A stretch of 62,172 nucleotides of DNA from Cyanobium sp. FGCU6 (GCA_024958655.1 JANWUR010000021.1:1-62172), one strand, 5' to 3'. Shown: positions 8,520-16,905, counted from the stretch's first letter. Numbers and translations are program-made. Notes: a model not told the origin generated them from the letters alone.

Positions 8520-9419
8520 ATGATGCGTAGGGTGGCGCATTGCCGAGAGAACTTTCTGCCTGCCCCCCATCCGCACCGCCTGCGCCGACGGCTCCACGCA
8601 ATCGGCCCCGTGCTCATCGGTGCCTGCCATCTGGGCAGCCTCTCCCTTCTGCTGACCGGCCTGAGCCTTGGCGCCGCCCTCTGGGCCCTGGGTCTCTATC
8701 TCGCGCGAATGCTGGCCACCACAGCGATCTACCACCGGCTGCTGACCCACCGCAGCTACCGCACCCCCGTGGCCGTGCTCTGGGCCGGCTGCCTGGTGGC
8801 GGCCTCGGCGGGCCAGATGGGGCCGAGCTGGTGGAAGGCGCACCATCTCGCCCACCATCGCCACGGCGACACCGTGGCCGATCCCCATACACCGCTCGAA
8901 CCGGTGCGGGGCTGGCGAGGCTTCTGGCGCTCCCAGGCCGGCTGGCTGCTGGGGTCGGCCTTCCATCCCGACAACCTCCCGTCCGACGTGGAGGCCGATC
9001 CGGTGCTGCGCACCATCGACAGGCTCCACTTCCTGCCGCTGCTGGCCCTGGCGGCTCTGTCCTGGCACTGGGGGGGCCTGGCCTGGCTGGGGGCCTTCTG
9101 CCTGAGCACCACCCTGCTGTTCCACGGGGTGGCCACAGTGAACTCGGTGGCCCACCTGGTGGGCGAGCAACCCTTCGCCACCGGCGATGCCAGCCGCAAC
9201 AACGGCTGGGTGGCCCTGATCACCCTGGGGGAGGGCTGGCACAACCTGCACCACGCTTTCCCGCGCTCGGTGCTCCAGGGCTTCACCCTGGAGCGGGGTC
9301 GGGTGCGGCGGCTGCCGGATCCCACCTATATCTTCGTGCGCCTGCTGCAGGCGCTGGGGATGGCCAGTGAGCTGCGCCTTCCCTCCGATCGGGCCCTGCA
9401 GGCCCGGGCCTCCGCCTGA
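8520..9419 (+). CDS. acyl-lipid fatty acid desaturase (delta-9 type)
   Basis: Membrane di-iron desaturase of 299 residues. The three histidine boxes are HRLLTH (72-77), HHLAHH (108-113) and HNLHH (near 244), with hydrophobic segments between them in the usual pattern. Cyanobacterial enzymes of this type put a double bond at delta-9 of acyl chains already esterified to glycerolipids, using ferredoxin. It diverges from the acyltransferase gene with 25 bases between the chosen starts, so both lipid genes may share a control region. ATG 8520 and ATG 8523 are both possible starts. Confidence 0.88.
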   Translation: MMRRVAHCRENFLPAPHPHRLRRRLHAIGPVLIGACHLGSLSLLLTGLSLGAALWALGLYLARMLATTAIYHRLLTHRSYRTPVAVLWAGCLVAASAGQMGPSWWKAHHLAHHRHGDTVADPHTPLEPVRGWRGFWRSQAGWLLGSAFHPDNLPSDVEADPVLRTIDRLHFLPLLALAALSWHWGGLAWLGAFCLSTTLLFHGVATVNSVAHLVGEQPFATGDASRNNGWVALITLGEGWHNLHHAFPRSVLQGFTLERGRVRRLPDPTYIFVRLLQALGMASELRLPSDRALQARASA

Positions 9420-9538
9420 GGCCGGCCTCTGCCTCGGAGAATGGAAAGACGGTGTAAGGACGCCCAATGATTTGCAAGCTTCACCTGGACGTCCGCGGAT
9501 GATCCCGACGCTGCCCCTCCCTTCGCCCCCTGCCCCCC

Positions 9539-9736
9539 ATGCCCCTGGTTCGCACCCCCCAGCTCGGCACCGGCGCGGAGGCCCTGCGGGTGCCGGCGGG
9601 CAAAAGGGCCACTGGCGAGCGGGTCGCCACCCTCACCGTTTCCGGGGTGGCCTCGAACGCCTGGGTGCGCAGCGGCGAGGTGGTGCTGCGGGTGAACCGC
9701 ATGGGTGGCCGCGTCGCCGGCGTGTCGGTGGGCTGA
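9539..9736 (+). CDS. small protein with possible CpcD-like phycobilisome linker domain
   Basis: A 65-residue protein. The C-terminal half, with a strand, a variable loop and then RVNRMGGRVAGVSV, resembles the end of CpcD-like/ApcC-like linker domains, which close with R-hGGKIVxI. CpcD caps phycobilisome rods. The match rests on a short motif only and the N-terminal half is not recognisable. It is 25 bases upstream of a MarC-family gene, not beside phycobiliprotein genes, although an isolated cpcB is present at 46769. A diverged linker or an unrelated small protein are both possible. Confidence 0.45.
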   Translation: MPLVRTPQLGTGAEALRVPAGKRATGERVATLTVSGVASNAWVRSGEVVLRVNRMGGRVAGVSVG

Positions 9737-9761
9737 GGGCCCCGCGCACAGGGGGCACGGC

Positions 9762-10373
9762 ATGGCGCTGATCAACACGGCCGTGGGTCTGCTGGCGATC
9801 AGCTCCCCCATCGGCGTTCTGCCGGTGGTGGTGAAGGCGGCGGAGGGGGATCCCCTCCGGATCCGCCGGATCAGCCGCCTGGCCGTACTCACGTTTCTCT
9901 TCACCCTCACCGCCGCCTGCTGGTGGGGACAGGCCCTGCTCGACCTGTTCGCCATCACCCTCGATTCCTTCCGGGTGGCGGGCGGACTGATCCTGCTGCC
10001 GATCGGCCTGCGGCTGATCGAGGGCCACGACGTGGCCAGCGACCCTGACGAGAGCGCCACCGAGACGCTGGGGGTGGTGCCGATCGGATTGCCGCTGCTG
10101 GCTGGGCCGGGGGCGATCTCGCTGGTGGTGGCCGAGGCCCCCAGCGACTGGCCCGGCCGCCTGGCCCTCACGGCCGTGATCGCCCTGCTCGCCCTCGGCA
10201 TCTACCTCGTGCTGATGGTGTCGATGCCGCTGAGGCGCGCGCTTGGTGAGCTGCAGGAGAAGGTGATCAGCCGGCTGATGGGCCTCCTGCTCAGTGCCAT
10301 CGCCGTGCAGATGCTGGTGGGGGGACTGAAGGGCTGCTTCCCGATCCTGGCCGGCCCGCCTCAGGGGTTGTGA
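9762..10373 (+). CDS. MarC family integral membrane protein
   Basis: A 203-residue inner-membrane protein with about six hydrophobic helices. Family features are NTAVGLLAISSPIGVLPVVV at the N-terminus, GGLILLPIGLRLI in the middle and PLLAGPGAISL. Despite the name, MarC is not shown to confer antibiotic resistance; the function is unknown. The start is MALINT; a longer frame to 9705 would overlap the small gene before it. A cupin gene follows 17 bases downstream. Confidence 0.82.
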   Translation: MALINTAVGLLAISSPIGVLPVVVKAAEGDPLRIRRISRLAVLTFLFTLTAACWWGQALLDLFAITLDSFRVAGGLILLPIGLRLIEGHDVASDPDESATETLGVVPIGLPLLAGPGAISLVVAEAPSDWPGRLALTAVIALLALGIYLVLMVSMPLRRALGELQEKVISRLMGLLLSAIAVQMLVGGLKGCFPILAGPPQGL

Positions 10374-10389
10374 GCGGGACAATGGGGGT

Positions 10390-11073
10390 ATGCAGCTCAA
10401 CGCAGATCTGAACCGGCGGGTGGTGATCGCCACCGAGACCCTGCCCTGGGTGGCCTCGCCCACCGCCGGGGTGGAACGGCGCCTGCTGGAGCGAGACGGT
10501 GGCGAGGTGGCCCGGGCCACCTCGATTGTGCGCTACGCCCCCGGCAGCCGCTTCCCGCAGCACCGGCACGACGCTGGCGAGGAGATCCTGGTGCTGGAGG
10601 GCGTGTTCTCCGACGACACTGGCGACCACCCGGCCGGCACCTACCTGCGCAACCCGGCCGGCAGCGCCCATGCCCCCTTCAGCCAGGAGGGCTGCAAGCT
10701 GCTGGTGAAGCTGCGCCAGATGCATCCAGCCGATCGGCAGCGACTCGCCGTGAACACCAAGGCCACCCCGTGGTTCCCCGGACTGGTGCCGGGGCTGGCG
10801 GTGCTGCCGCTGCACAGCTTCGGCTCGGAATCGGTGGCCCTGGTGCGCTGGGCCCCCGGCACGGCATTCCCCGCGCACGGCCACCCCGGCGGCGAGGAGA
10901 TCGTTGTGCTCGAGGGCATCTTCGAAGACGAGCATGGACGTTATCCGGCGGGCAGCTGGCTGCGGAACCCCGCCGGCAGCCCCCATCAACCCCGCAGCTC
11001 TCGGGGCTGCACGATCTGGGTCAAGACCGGCCATCTCCCCGGCACCCTCGGCCCCGACGGGACACCCGCCTGA
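10390..11073 (+). CDS. ChrR-like double-cupin protein
   Basis: A 227-residue soluble protein made of two tandem cupin barrels. Each repeat has the metal-binding pattern: SRFPQHRHDAGEEILVLEG, then AFPAHGHPGGEEIVVLEG, each followed by YLRNPAGSAH or WLRNPAGSPH. This is the ChrR cupin fold that in proteobacteria forms the C-terminal domain of the zinc-binding anti-sigma factor ChrR, sensing singlet oxygen. The N-terminal sigma-binding domain of ChrR is absent, so it is more likely an enzyme or stress sensor. Its 3' end overlaps the convergent hydrolase gene by 88 bases. Confidence 0.78.
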   Translation: MQLNADLNRRVVIATETLPWVASPTAGVERRLLERDGGEVARATSIVRYAPGSRFPQHRHDAGEEILVLEGVFSDDTGDHPAGTYLRNPAGSAHAPFSQEGCKLLVKLRQMHPADRQRLAVNTKATPWFPGLVPGLAVLPLHSFGSESVALVRWAPGTAFPAHGHPGGEEIVVLEGIFEDEHGRYPAGSWLRNPAGSPHQPRSSRGCTIWVKTGHLPGTLGPDGTPA

Positions 11074-12107
11074 GCCAGCCCCTCCGGAGGCCAGCCCTCG
11101 TCCAGGCCGTCGAAGTGGAAGAACACCGCGCCGGCCAGACCGAGCCCACGATGGCGGCGCAGCATCGCCGCGACCGTGGCCGGGCTCAGGGTGCGGCCAT
11201 GGACGCGGAAGCTGAGGCCGGGGGCCAGGCGGGCGCGCTGCTCGGCGCCCCAGCCGCGCACGGTGCGGGCCAGCGCCGCTCCATAGGCCCGTTCATCGGC
11301 GCGGTAGAGCTGGGGATGGAGCAGATCCACGAGGTTCTCCCGCATCCAGCGGTCGGAATCCTGGAGCAGCTCACGGAAGCCGTGGGGCAGGGGCGCCGGC
11401 GCCATCGACACCAGAGCGCCGGGCCGGGCTGTGCTGCACGCGGTACGCAGGGCGCGGAGATGCTCCGTCAGGCGATCGGCGCGGAAGGCCATCCAGGCGG
11501 AATCGCGCGGCGGCGGTGGCACCGGACCACCGCCTGCGGCCCGCCAGCAGTGGCGGGTCCAGGGGTCGTAGCCAGCGTTCCAGGGCAGGGCCGGCCAGCG
11601 GTCGTCGCCCTGGATGCCATCCACCTCGTAGAGCTCGAGCACCTCCACCGCCAGGTCGATCAGCAGCTGCTGCACCTCGGGGTGCAGGCCGTTCATCCAC
11701 AGCAGCGAACCGTGGCGCACCGGAGCCCCCTGAGGATCGCGGGCGGCCCAGTCGGGGCGAGCACTCAGCAGTGGACCGCCATCGGCCTGCGGCGAAGCGG
11801 CGAAGCCGTACTCGAACCAGGGGATCACCGCCAGGCCGAGCGGGCGGGCCTGCCGCACCAGCTCGGCCAGCGGATCGAACCCTCCATAGAGGGGATCCTG
11901 GACCGCGAAGCCATGGCGCTCCATCACCTGGCTGGGGAAGGCGGTGGCCCCCCGGTTCCAGACGGCGGGGAACAGAGTGTTGAAGCCCAGCGCGCGGAGT
12001 CGCTCCAGGGCACGGGCGATCCCCTCGGCTGAACGCAGCACCGGCGAATGGCGGCCCTCGGCGATCCACACGCCGCGCAGCGGAGCGACCGGTGGCGGCT
12101 CAGCCAC
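10986..12107 (-). CDS. GHL10-type glycosyl hydrolase-like protein
   Basis: A 373-residue protein resembling the GHL10 (YngK) family. RGVWIAEG begins the barrel; FNTLFPAVWNRG, VIPWFEYGF, LWMNGLHPEVQQLL and DGIQGDDRW are conserved barrel strands, with likely acidic catalytic residues in the last. Substrates of the family are poorly known, with cell-wall or storage polysaccharides suggested. No signal peptide is evident. The C-terminal 29 codons lie inside the convergent cupin gene, an unusually long overlap; the final residues look weakly conserved, so the tail may have extended into the neighbour. Confidence 0.75.
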   Translation of the reverse strand: MAEPPPVAPLRGVWIAEGRHSPVLRSAEGIARALERLRALGFNTLFPAVWNRGATAFPSQVMERHGFAVQDPLYGGFDPLAELVRQARPLGLAVIPWFEYGFAASPQADGGPLLSARPDWAARDPQGAPVRHGSLLWMNGLHPEVQQLLIDLAVEVLELYEVDGIQGDDRWPALPWNAGYDPWTRHCWRAAGGGPVPPPPRDSAWMAFRADRLTEHLRALRTACSTARPGALVSMAPAPLPHGFRELLQDSDRWMRENLVDLLHPQLYRADERAYGAALARTVRGWGAEQRARLAPGLSFRVHGRTLSPATVAAMLRRHRGLGLAGAVFFHFDGLDEGWPPEGLAQAGVPSGPRVPGRWPVLTQIVQPRELRG

Positions 12108-12251
12108 CCCGGGCCAGGATCAGGGTGTGGGTGCTCAGACGTCGGTCGCCCCGTGCCATGGCCGTGCCCGCCCATCTGCCAGGCACAACCCTATCGGCCG
12201 GGCACGGGCAGGATGGGACGGGGAACCACGGATCCCTCCCCCCTCCCTCCC

Positions 12252-12656
12252 ATGCTGCGCTTCCTCGCCAATGTCGTCTGGTTCCTGTGCGGCGGCGTGC
12301 TGATGGGGATCAGCTGGTGGCTGGCAGGTGTGCTGGCGGCACTCACGATCGTGGGGTTGCCCTGGGCCGGCGCCTGCTTCCGCATCGGCACCTTCTCCTT
12401 CCGGCCCTTCGGGCTCGAGGCGGTGAGCCGCAGCGAACTCACCGGCCAGGCGGGCCTCGGCAGCGGCCCCCTCGGCTTCCTCGGCAACCTGATCTGGTTC
12501 CTGGTGGCCGGCTGGTGGCTGGCGCTGGGTCACCTGGCCTCGGCGCTGGCCTGCGCCGTCACGGTGATCGGCCTGCCGTTCGCCTGGCAGCACCTCCGCC
12601 TGGCCCTGATTGCCCTGGCACCGATCGGCATGGCCGTGGTGCCCCTGAATCGATAA
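12252..12656 (+). CDS. YccF-type inner membrane protein
   Basis: A 134-residue membrane protein with two copies of a YccF-like unit. Each begins LxNVVWFLxxG or LGNLIWFLVAG, followed by a helix ending in TIVGLPWAGACFRI or TVIGLPFAWQHLRL. About four transmembrane helices are predicted. The family is widespread but uncharacterised. The internal duplication (residues 1-50 and 73-120) is visible in the sequence. Confidence 0.8.
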   Translation: MLRFLANVVWFLCGGVLMGISWWLAGVLAALTIVGLPWAGACFRIGTFSFRPFGLEAVSRSELTGQAGLGSGPLGFLGNLIWFLVAGWWLALGHLASALACAVTVIGLPFAWQHLRLALIALAPIGMAVVPLNR

Positions 12657-12690
12657 GGTGCGGAGGCGGACGGCTCGGGGCGAAGAAGCG

Positions 12691-12960
12691 ATGCGAAGGG
12701 GTCTTCGCCCGTGGAGCCGGCTCTGGGCAGCGACCTGGGCCCTGATGCTGGCTGTCCTGCTGGGAGCCTGCGCGAGCACCGCCACGAACGAACTGGCTCC
12801 GCAACCGGCGCCGGAGAGTGCGGCGCAGGAAGCGATGGTGGATCGCCAGATGTTCGCCCCCCAGTTCCCCACGGTGAAGGCGGGGCCTTTGAACCTCTCC
12901 AGTCCGCTGGGGGATCCCTCCGCGCCGCCGCTGGGGTCAGGCGCCCTGCTGGGTGATTGA
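12691..12960 (+). CDS. small putative lipoprotein
   Basis: An 89-residue protein with a basic N-terminus, a hydrophobic core and the lipobox LLGAC (cysteine near residue 27), so it is probably a lipoprotein anchored to a membrane. The mature part of about 60 residues is rich in Pro, Ala and Ser with no known domain. ATG 12691 was chosen over ATG 12658 because it places the signal peptide correctly. Function unknown. Confidence 0.6.
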   Translation: MRRGLRPWSRLWAATWALMLAVLLGACASTATNELAPQPAPESAAQEAMVDRQMFAPQFPTVKAGPLNLSSPLGDPSAPPLGSGALLGD

Positions 12961-13078
12961 TGGCGGGCCCAAGGGGCAAAGCGCGGTGCTGAGCCAGGCA
13001 AAGAGCAGCCTGGACTACCAACGCCCCCTTCACGATCCGTTACTATTCCTTCAAGTTTCGAAACACCCCTTCACCTCC

Positions 13079-13222
13079 ATGGCTGACTCCTCCCCCCGCT
13101 TCGGCTTCGTCGCTTTCGCTGAAACCTGGAACGGCCGCCTCGCCATGCTCGGGTTCGTGATCGGCCTGGCCACCGAACTGCTCACCGGCCAGGGCATCCT
13201 CAGCCAGATCGGCCTGGGCTGA
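13079..13222 (+). CDS. hli: high-light-inducible protein (Hli), copy 1
   Basis: A 47-residue single-helix thylakoid protein of the light-harvesting-complex superfamily. It carries the chlorophyll-binding helix ETWNGRLAMLGFVIGLATE. Hli proteins bind chlorophyll and carotenoid and protect photosystem II assembly under high light and other stress. It is too short for common ORF cut-offs. Copy 2 at 16906 differs in only about four residues (MADSSP versus MADTTS, and Ile versus Leu near the end). A strong terminator follows. Confidence 0.93.
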   Translation: MADSSPRFGFVAFAETWNGRLAMLGFVIGLATELLTGQGILSQIGLG

Positions 13223-13253
13223 ATCCCGGCAGCAGCGGCTTCATCTTCTTCAC

Positions 13254-13287
13254 AGCCCCGATGGATTGCTCCATCGGGGCTCTTTCT
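13254..13287 (+). terminator. intrinsic terminator after hli copy 1
   Basis: A perfect 12-base-pair stem, AGCCCCGATGGA (13254-13265) with its complement at 13270-13281 and a TTGC loop, followed by CTTTCT. It lies 31 bases after the hli stop and just before the 3' end of the opposing Nif11-like gene, so it may serve both. Confidence 0.85.
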
Positions 13288-13293
13288 ATGGCT

Positions 13294-13458
13294 TCAGCCC
13301 CGCAGATGGCGGGTCCACGACGCTGCGGAGAACGGATGCCCCTGTCCCGCAGCGATCACCACCACCGCCGAGGCATCGGCGGCGGCATCCACCCGCGCCT
13401 TGAGATCGGGATCGGCATTCATCTTCAGCACGAACGCGTTGAGCTGGGCGCGGGACAT
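13294..13458 (-). CDS. Nif11-like leader peptide family protein
   Basis: A 54-residue protein opening MSRAQLNAFVLKMNADPDLK and continuing with an AAADASAVVVIAAGQGH segment, the pattern of Nif11-type leader peptides. Some of these direct ribosomal peptide maturation (proteusins, lanthipeptides, as in Prochlorococcus); others are standalone with unknown roles. There is no double-glycine cleavage site with a Cys-rich core, and no LanM or other modification gene nearby, so this looks like a lone member. A frame to 13590 adds 44 unlikely residues; the family start is at 13458. Confidence 0.7.
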   Translation of the reverse strand: MSRAQLNAFVLKMNADPDLKARVDAAADASAVVVIAAGQGHPFSAASWTRHLRG

Positions 13459-13701
13459 GGGAGCCAGGCAGGGAGCGACCCCATCCCTAGCCAGCCTTTT
13501 CGCCAGGCGCAGCCTCGCGGTTCCGCAAAGGGGTGACGGTCGCTCGACCGTCCGCCGCCTGCTGTACGATGAAGAAGATTCATCGATCACTCTTCAGCGG
13601 GTTTCTCTCCGAAACGGCGTCTCCCACAGGATTTCTCCACTAGGCCGGCAACTTTCTCCAGGGCTTTCAACGAATCGGTTCATAGTTCCAAGTTCAATCT
13701 C
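13459..13701. other. intergenic region with an 18-base palindrome before the RRM gene
   Basis: There is no gene here. A palindrome, GACGGTCG (13535-13542), CT, CGACCGTC (13545-13552), lies 150 bases upstream of the RRM protein start and 77 bases upstream of the Nif11-like start. The rest is the likely leader of the RRM mRNA, moderately AT-rich near 13560-13700. The palindrome could be an operator for either divergent gene or the base of an RNA hairpin. Confidence 0.4.
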
Positions 13702-13995
13702 ATGACGATTTACGTGGGCAACCTCTCCTTCGATGCGGAGGTGCAGGACGTCCAGAGCCTCTTTGCCGAATACGGCGAAGTGCGCAAGTGCAGCCTCCCC
13801 CTCGATCGCGAAACCGGCCGCAAGCGCGGGTTCGCCTTCGTGGAAATGGCCAGCGATGCCGAAGAAACCAAAGCCATCAACGACCTTCAGGACGTTGAGT
13901 GGATGGGACGCGACATCCGCGTCAACAAGGCCGAGCCCCGCACCGGGGGCGGGCGTCAGGAGTCCGGCTCCTTCGGCGGCGGTAAGCGCTGGTGA
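13702..13995 (+). CDS. RRM RNA-binding protein
   Basis: A 97-residue protein with a single RNA-recognition motif: RNP2 is IYVGNL (residues 3-8) and RNP1 is RKRGFAFVEM (about 41-50), followed by a short glycine-rich tail (GGGRQESGSFGGG). Cyanobacterial Rbp proteins of this kind are often cold- or light-regulated and some help localise mRNA at thylakoids. The long, gene-free leader upstream is consistent with post-transcriptional control. Confidence 0.92.
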   Translation: MTIYVGNLSFDAEVQDVQSLFAEYGEVRKCSLPLDRETGRKRGFAFVEMASDAEETKAINDLQDVEWMGRDIRVNKAEPRTGGGRQESGSFGGGKRW

Positions 13996-14059
13996 TCCAC
14001 CGCTGATCAATGGCTGATTCACCGCCCATCGGCGGTGATCCGTCTTCACGGTCGTTCCC

Positions 14060-14974
14060 TCAGGGGGACGGCTTTTTCTTGTCCAGACTGCCGCCCGCCT
14101 GCAACCGCGCAGATGTTCCTGACGACCTGCGCTGGGCCCGGCGCCAGCGCAGAAAGGGAATCGAGAGGATCACGGTGATGAGCAGATAGGCCAGGATTCC
14201 GAGCTTCACCCCTGGGAGATCCTGGCCATAGAGGCTGGCAAACAGCAGGGCGAGGCCCGGGTTGCGCATCGAGGTCACCAGCGAGGTGGTGATGCGCTCC
14301 TGCGGGGCGGGTCCGGCCAGCAGCAGACCGATTGCCAGCGAGGCCAGCACCACGGCCGCCATGAACGGCAGGGCCAGGACATTGGCCACGACGAATGGCA
14401 CCAGTTGGCGGCTGGCGATCACCAGCACAAGGATCGTGAGCAGCAGCAGCAGCAGATCAGCAAACCGCTGCAGGGGAACCACGATGCGATCGGCCAGGGC
14501 GGGACGCCAGCGGCGCAGCGCCAACCCCAGCAGCAGCGGCAGCACCTGGGCCTTGGCGACCTGCGGGGCCACCTGAGCCGGGCCGATGTCCCAGTCGCTG
14601 ACATCGAAGGCGGCGCGGAACACATCCGCCATCAACGGGATCGAAACGATCGCCACCAGCGCGGCGAGCACCTGGAGGGTGGCGGCCAGCTCGCTGTCCC
14701 CCCCCTGCCGGCCGGCCTTGCGCAATACGAATGGGGCACTCGGGCTGATGGCCATCAGGGCGATGGCAAAGCGCGCCGCCGGTGAAAATGTGCGGCTCAG
14801 GGGCAGATGCAGCAGCAGCAGGGCCACCAGCGGCACGAGCACGCAGGAGCCGATCACCACCCGCACGAACAGCGCGGGGCGACGGCGCAGCAGGGACATC
14901 CCCTCGCCCTTCAGGCCCAATCCGAGGGCAAACATGATCGCGAACAGGGTGAACGGGATCAGAAGCCGGAGCAT
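14060..14974 (-). CDS. bile acid:sodium symporter-family (SBF-like) transporter
   Basis: A 304-residue membrane protein with about nine helices. MRNPGLALLFASLYG, the early LKGEGMSLLRRRPALFVR segment and SPSAPFVLRKAG are typical of the SBF/BASS superfamily, which moves organic anions, often with sodium. Cyanobacterial relatives include the SbtA-distinct BASS transporters; the substrate cannot be assigned. The start at MLRLLIPF gives a full transporter; the frame reading back to 15838 overlaps the divergent gene. Confidence 0.75.
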   Translation of the reverse strand: MLRLLIPFTLFAIMFALGLGLKGEGMSLLRRRPALFVRVVIGSCVLVPLVALLLLHLPLSRTFSPAARFAIALMAISPSAPFVLRKAGRQGGDSELAATLQVLAALVAIVSIPLMADVFRAAFDVSDWDIGPAQVAPQVAKAQVLPLLLGLALRRWRPALADRIVVPLQRFADLLLLLLTILVLVIASRQLVPFVVANVLALPFMAAVVLASLAIGLLLAGPAPQERITTSLVTSMRNPGLALLFASLYGQDLPGVKLGILAYLLITVILSIPFLRWRRAQRRSSGTSARLQAGGSLDKKKPSP

Positions 14975-15040
14975 CGTGCAAGGGTCGCGCTGCCACACGT
15001 TGGCAGGCCTGCTTCCACATGCTCCTTCGAACATCCCGCC

Positions 15041-16051
15041 ATGGTGAGTCCCGTCCCTAACCGCCAGCACGCATCCCTGGCCTGGTTCCTGCCTGGAGCC
15101 CTGGCCGGAGCCCTCGCCACCCCCTCGGTGGCGGCAGCGCCGCTCACCACCCAGGTGAAGGGGCTCCCGGCCGGCCTCAGTGTGCTGATGTCGGTCAGCC
15201 TGGCGCGCTGCCAGGGGAACGGCCGCCTCCAGTTCCAGCCTGCCGGCAGCATTCCGCTGGCCGAAAACACGATCACCAGCGTGGAGCGGGTGACGGTTCC
15301 CTTCGCCCGGGTCCCCCGCTTCCAGCGCACCACCCGCAGCCAGTACGAGGGAACGCTCAACGTGCAGGTGCCCACGAGCAATGGCTGCTCGTCCGTCCCG
15401 GTGGGAACCGGCCAGCGGCGCTATCAGGTTCTCGGTCAGACGCCCGCTGGCCAGCCTGGAGAGCGAACGGCCGTGATCCCCATGATCCTGGACGGGGGAG
15501 CAACCCAGGTCATCGACACGATCAGCGCCCGCACCACTGCAATCGTTCGCGATCAGCAGCCCCTCGGCACGCTGGCGATCGGAACTCCGAACCGGGTGGC
15601 CACCGGCTTCAGCAATTCCTTCGGCTCCGCCGCGATCGCACGACCCGTGATGGAGATCCAGCGTCAGCGCCGGTTCCCCAACGTCCTGGGCCCTGGGTAC
15701 TTCGGCACGGTGGTGCGGTTCTCCCTCACCGATGACCTCCAGGCCTGCGTTCTGGTGGTCGGATCCGGCAGTCGGTGCCGCCCCCTGCGGGAGGGAGGAA
15801 CGCTCCAGGTGGGGAGCGTGAGCCTGAACCTTTCCCAATCGGCCTTCTCCGCCGCACTCAGTGGTGCGGGACGCACGATGACCTGGGTCTTCACCCTGGC
15901 CAACGGCTTCGCCACGCAGGGCACGTGGAGGGTGGTGGCCCTCGCCGAAGATGCGGACTCCATCGATCCGCTGGTCGAAGGCCAGCCCCGCAGCCTCGAC
16001 CTGCTGCCCTGGACACCTCTGTCGGTTCCGGTCACGTTCGCCACTCCCTGA
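15041..16051 (+). CDS. secreted hypothetical protein
   Basis: A 336-residue protein of unknown function. Residues 10-33 form a signal peptide (hydrophobic core then SVAAAP), so it is probably exported to the periplasm or beyond. The mature part is rich in Thr, Val, Arg and Gly with alternating polarity suggesting beta structure, and has pairs of cysteines (CQGNG, NGCSS, LQACV, SRCRP) that may form disulfides. No known domain was recognised. It is divergent from the SBF-like gene with 66 bases between starts. Confidence 0.6.
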   Translation: MVSPVPNRQHASLAWFLPGALAGALATPSVAAAPLTTQVKGLPAGLSVLMSVSLARCQGNGRLQFQPAGSIPLAENTITSVERVTVPFARVPRFQRTTRSQYEGTLNVQVPTSNGCSSVPVGTGQRRYQVLGQTPAGQPGERTAVIPMILDGGATQVIDTISARTTAIVRDQQPLGTLAIGTPNRVATGFSNSFGSAAIARPVMEIQRQRRFPNVLGPGYFGTVVRFSLTDDLQACVLVVGSGSRCRPLREGGTLQVGSVSLNLSQSAFSAALSGAGRTMTWVFTLANGFATQGTWRVVALAEDADSIDPLVEGQPRSLDLLPWTPLSVPVTFATP

Positions 16052-16054
16052 CGC

Positions 16055-16597
16055 TCAGACCGGCGGAACAGCTGGGGGAGCGGTCTTGCAGCCCTCCACG
16101 AAGCCGGCCACGGCGATGGCGGCGCCCCGATCCACCGGCAGCACCTCGCGGCCGTCGTGAACCAGCAGGCCGGTGGCGACCGCCGCCGCCTCGGCGGCAC
16201 GGGGCAGATCCAGACCCTTCAGCTCGGCGATCTTGAGAAAGAAGGGGGCCAGGCGCTCGCTTGCCGCCTGGAAATCGAGCTGGGAGGCCTCTGTGGTGAG
16301 GAAGGCGCGGTCCAGGCTGGCCTCGTTCAGGTCATGCCCCATCTGCCTGAGGGCGGCCAGCATCACCTCCATCAACCGGGGGCCCTGCTGGTTGGCCTGA
16401 TCGGAGAGCACCGCCGTGCCCGGGGGGAGGGCAGGATCGAAGCCGAAGCTGCGGTACAGCAGCGATCCGGCCATCCAGGCGGTGGAGGCGATCAGGGTCT
16501 CCACATGCAGGCGGCCCTGCTCACTCAGCAGCTTCCAGGCGGTCTCCCGGTAGAGGCCGGCGGCGGCGATCAGATCGGACGGGTTGGAAGCAGCCAT
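16055..16597 (-). CDS. conserved-looking hypothetical protein
   Basis: A 180-residue, largely helical soluble protein, unrecognised. Notable segments are GLYRETAWKLLSEQGRLHVE, ANQQGPRLMEVMLAALRQMG and a C-terminal AAAVATGLLVHDGREVLP. It has no signal peptide or transmembrane helix. Codon use matches neighbouring genes. It ends four bases from the convergent secreted-protein gene. Confidence 0.65.
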   Translation of the reverse strand: MAASNPSDLIAAAGLYRETAWKLLSEQGRLHVETLIASTAWMAGSLLYRSFGFDPALPPGTAVLSDQANQQGPRLMEVMLAALRQMGHDLNEASLDRAFLTTEASQLDFQAASERLAPFFLKIAELKGLDLPRAAEAAAVATGLLVHDGREVLPVDRGAAIAVAGFVEGCKTAPPAVPPV

Positions 16598-16905
16598 CGG
16601 AGCAAGACGCAGGAACGGGCCTGGGCGGCATGCCGTCGTGGACCCTGTCCCCAGTGTTCCCCAACCCGTCTGTCTCCCTGGCGCAGACCATCACGACCTC
16701 ACAGACCTTCGACCAGGGCGCCAGGCAGGTTGCCCAGCAGCAGCAGGTTGCGCGCCTGGAGATCCTCCGCCACCCAGGAGCGGGCCAGCGCCAGCCCCGT
16801 TCCGCCACGGGATCCGGCAGGGATCCGGGCCGGAAGCAACAGCATCGAGCGGCGAGCGCCGCAGCTTCACATTCTGTTACGCTTACAGAAATACTTTGAA
16901 GTTCC
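16598..16905. other. intergenic region, with one possible 48-residue reading frame
   Basis: Mostly without a recognised gene. On the minus strand a frame at 16699-16845 encodes 48 residues with a protein-like composition (MLLLPARIPAG at the start, AEDLQARNLLLLGNLPGAL near the end), but there is no homologue I recognise and no clear ribosome-binding site. The stretch 16866-16905 is AT-richer and holds the hli copy 2 promoter region. Confidence 0.3.
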
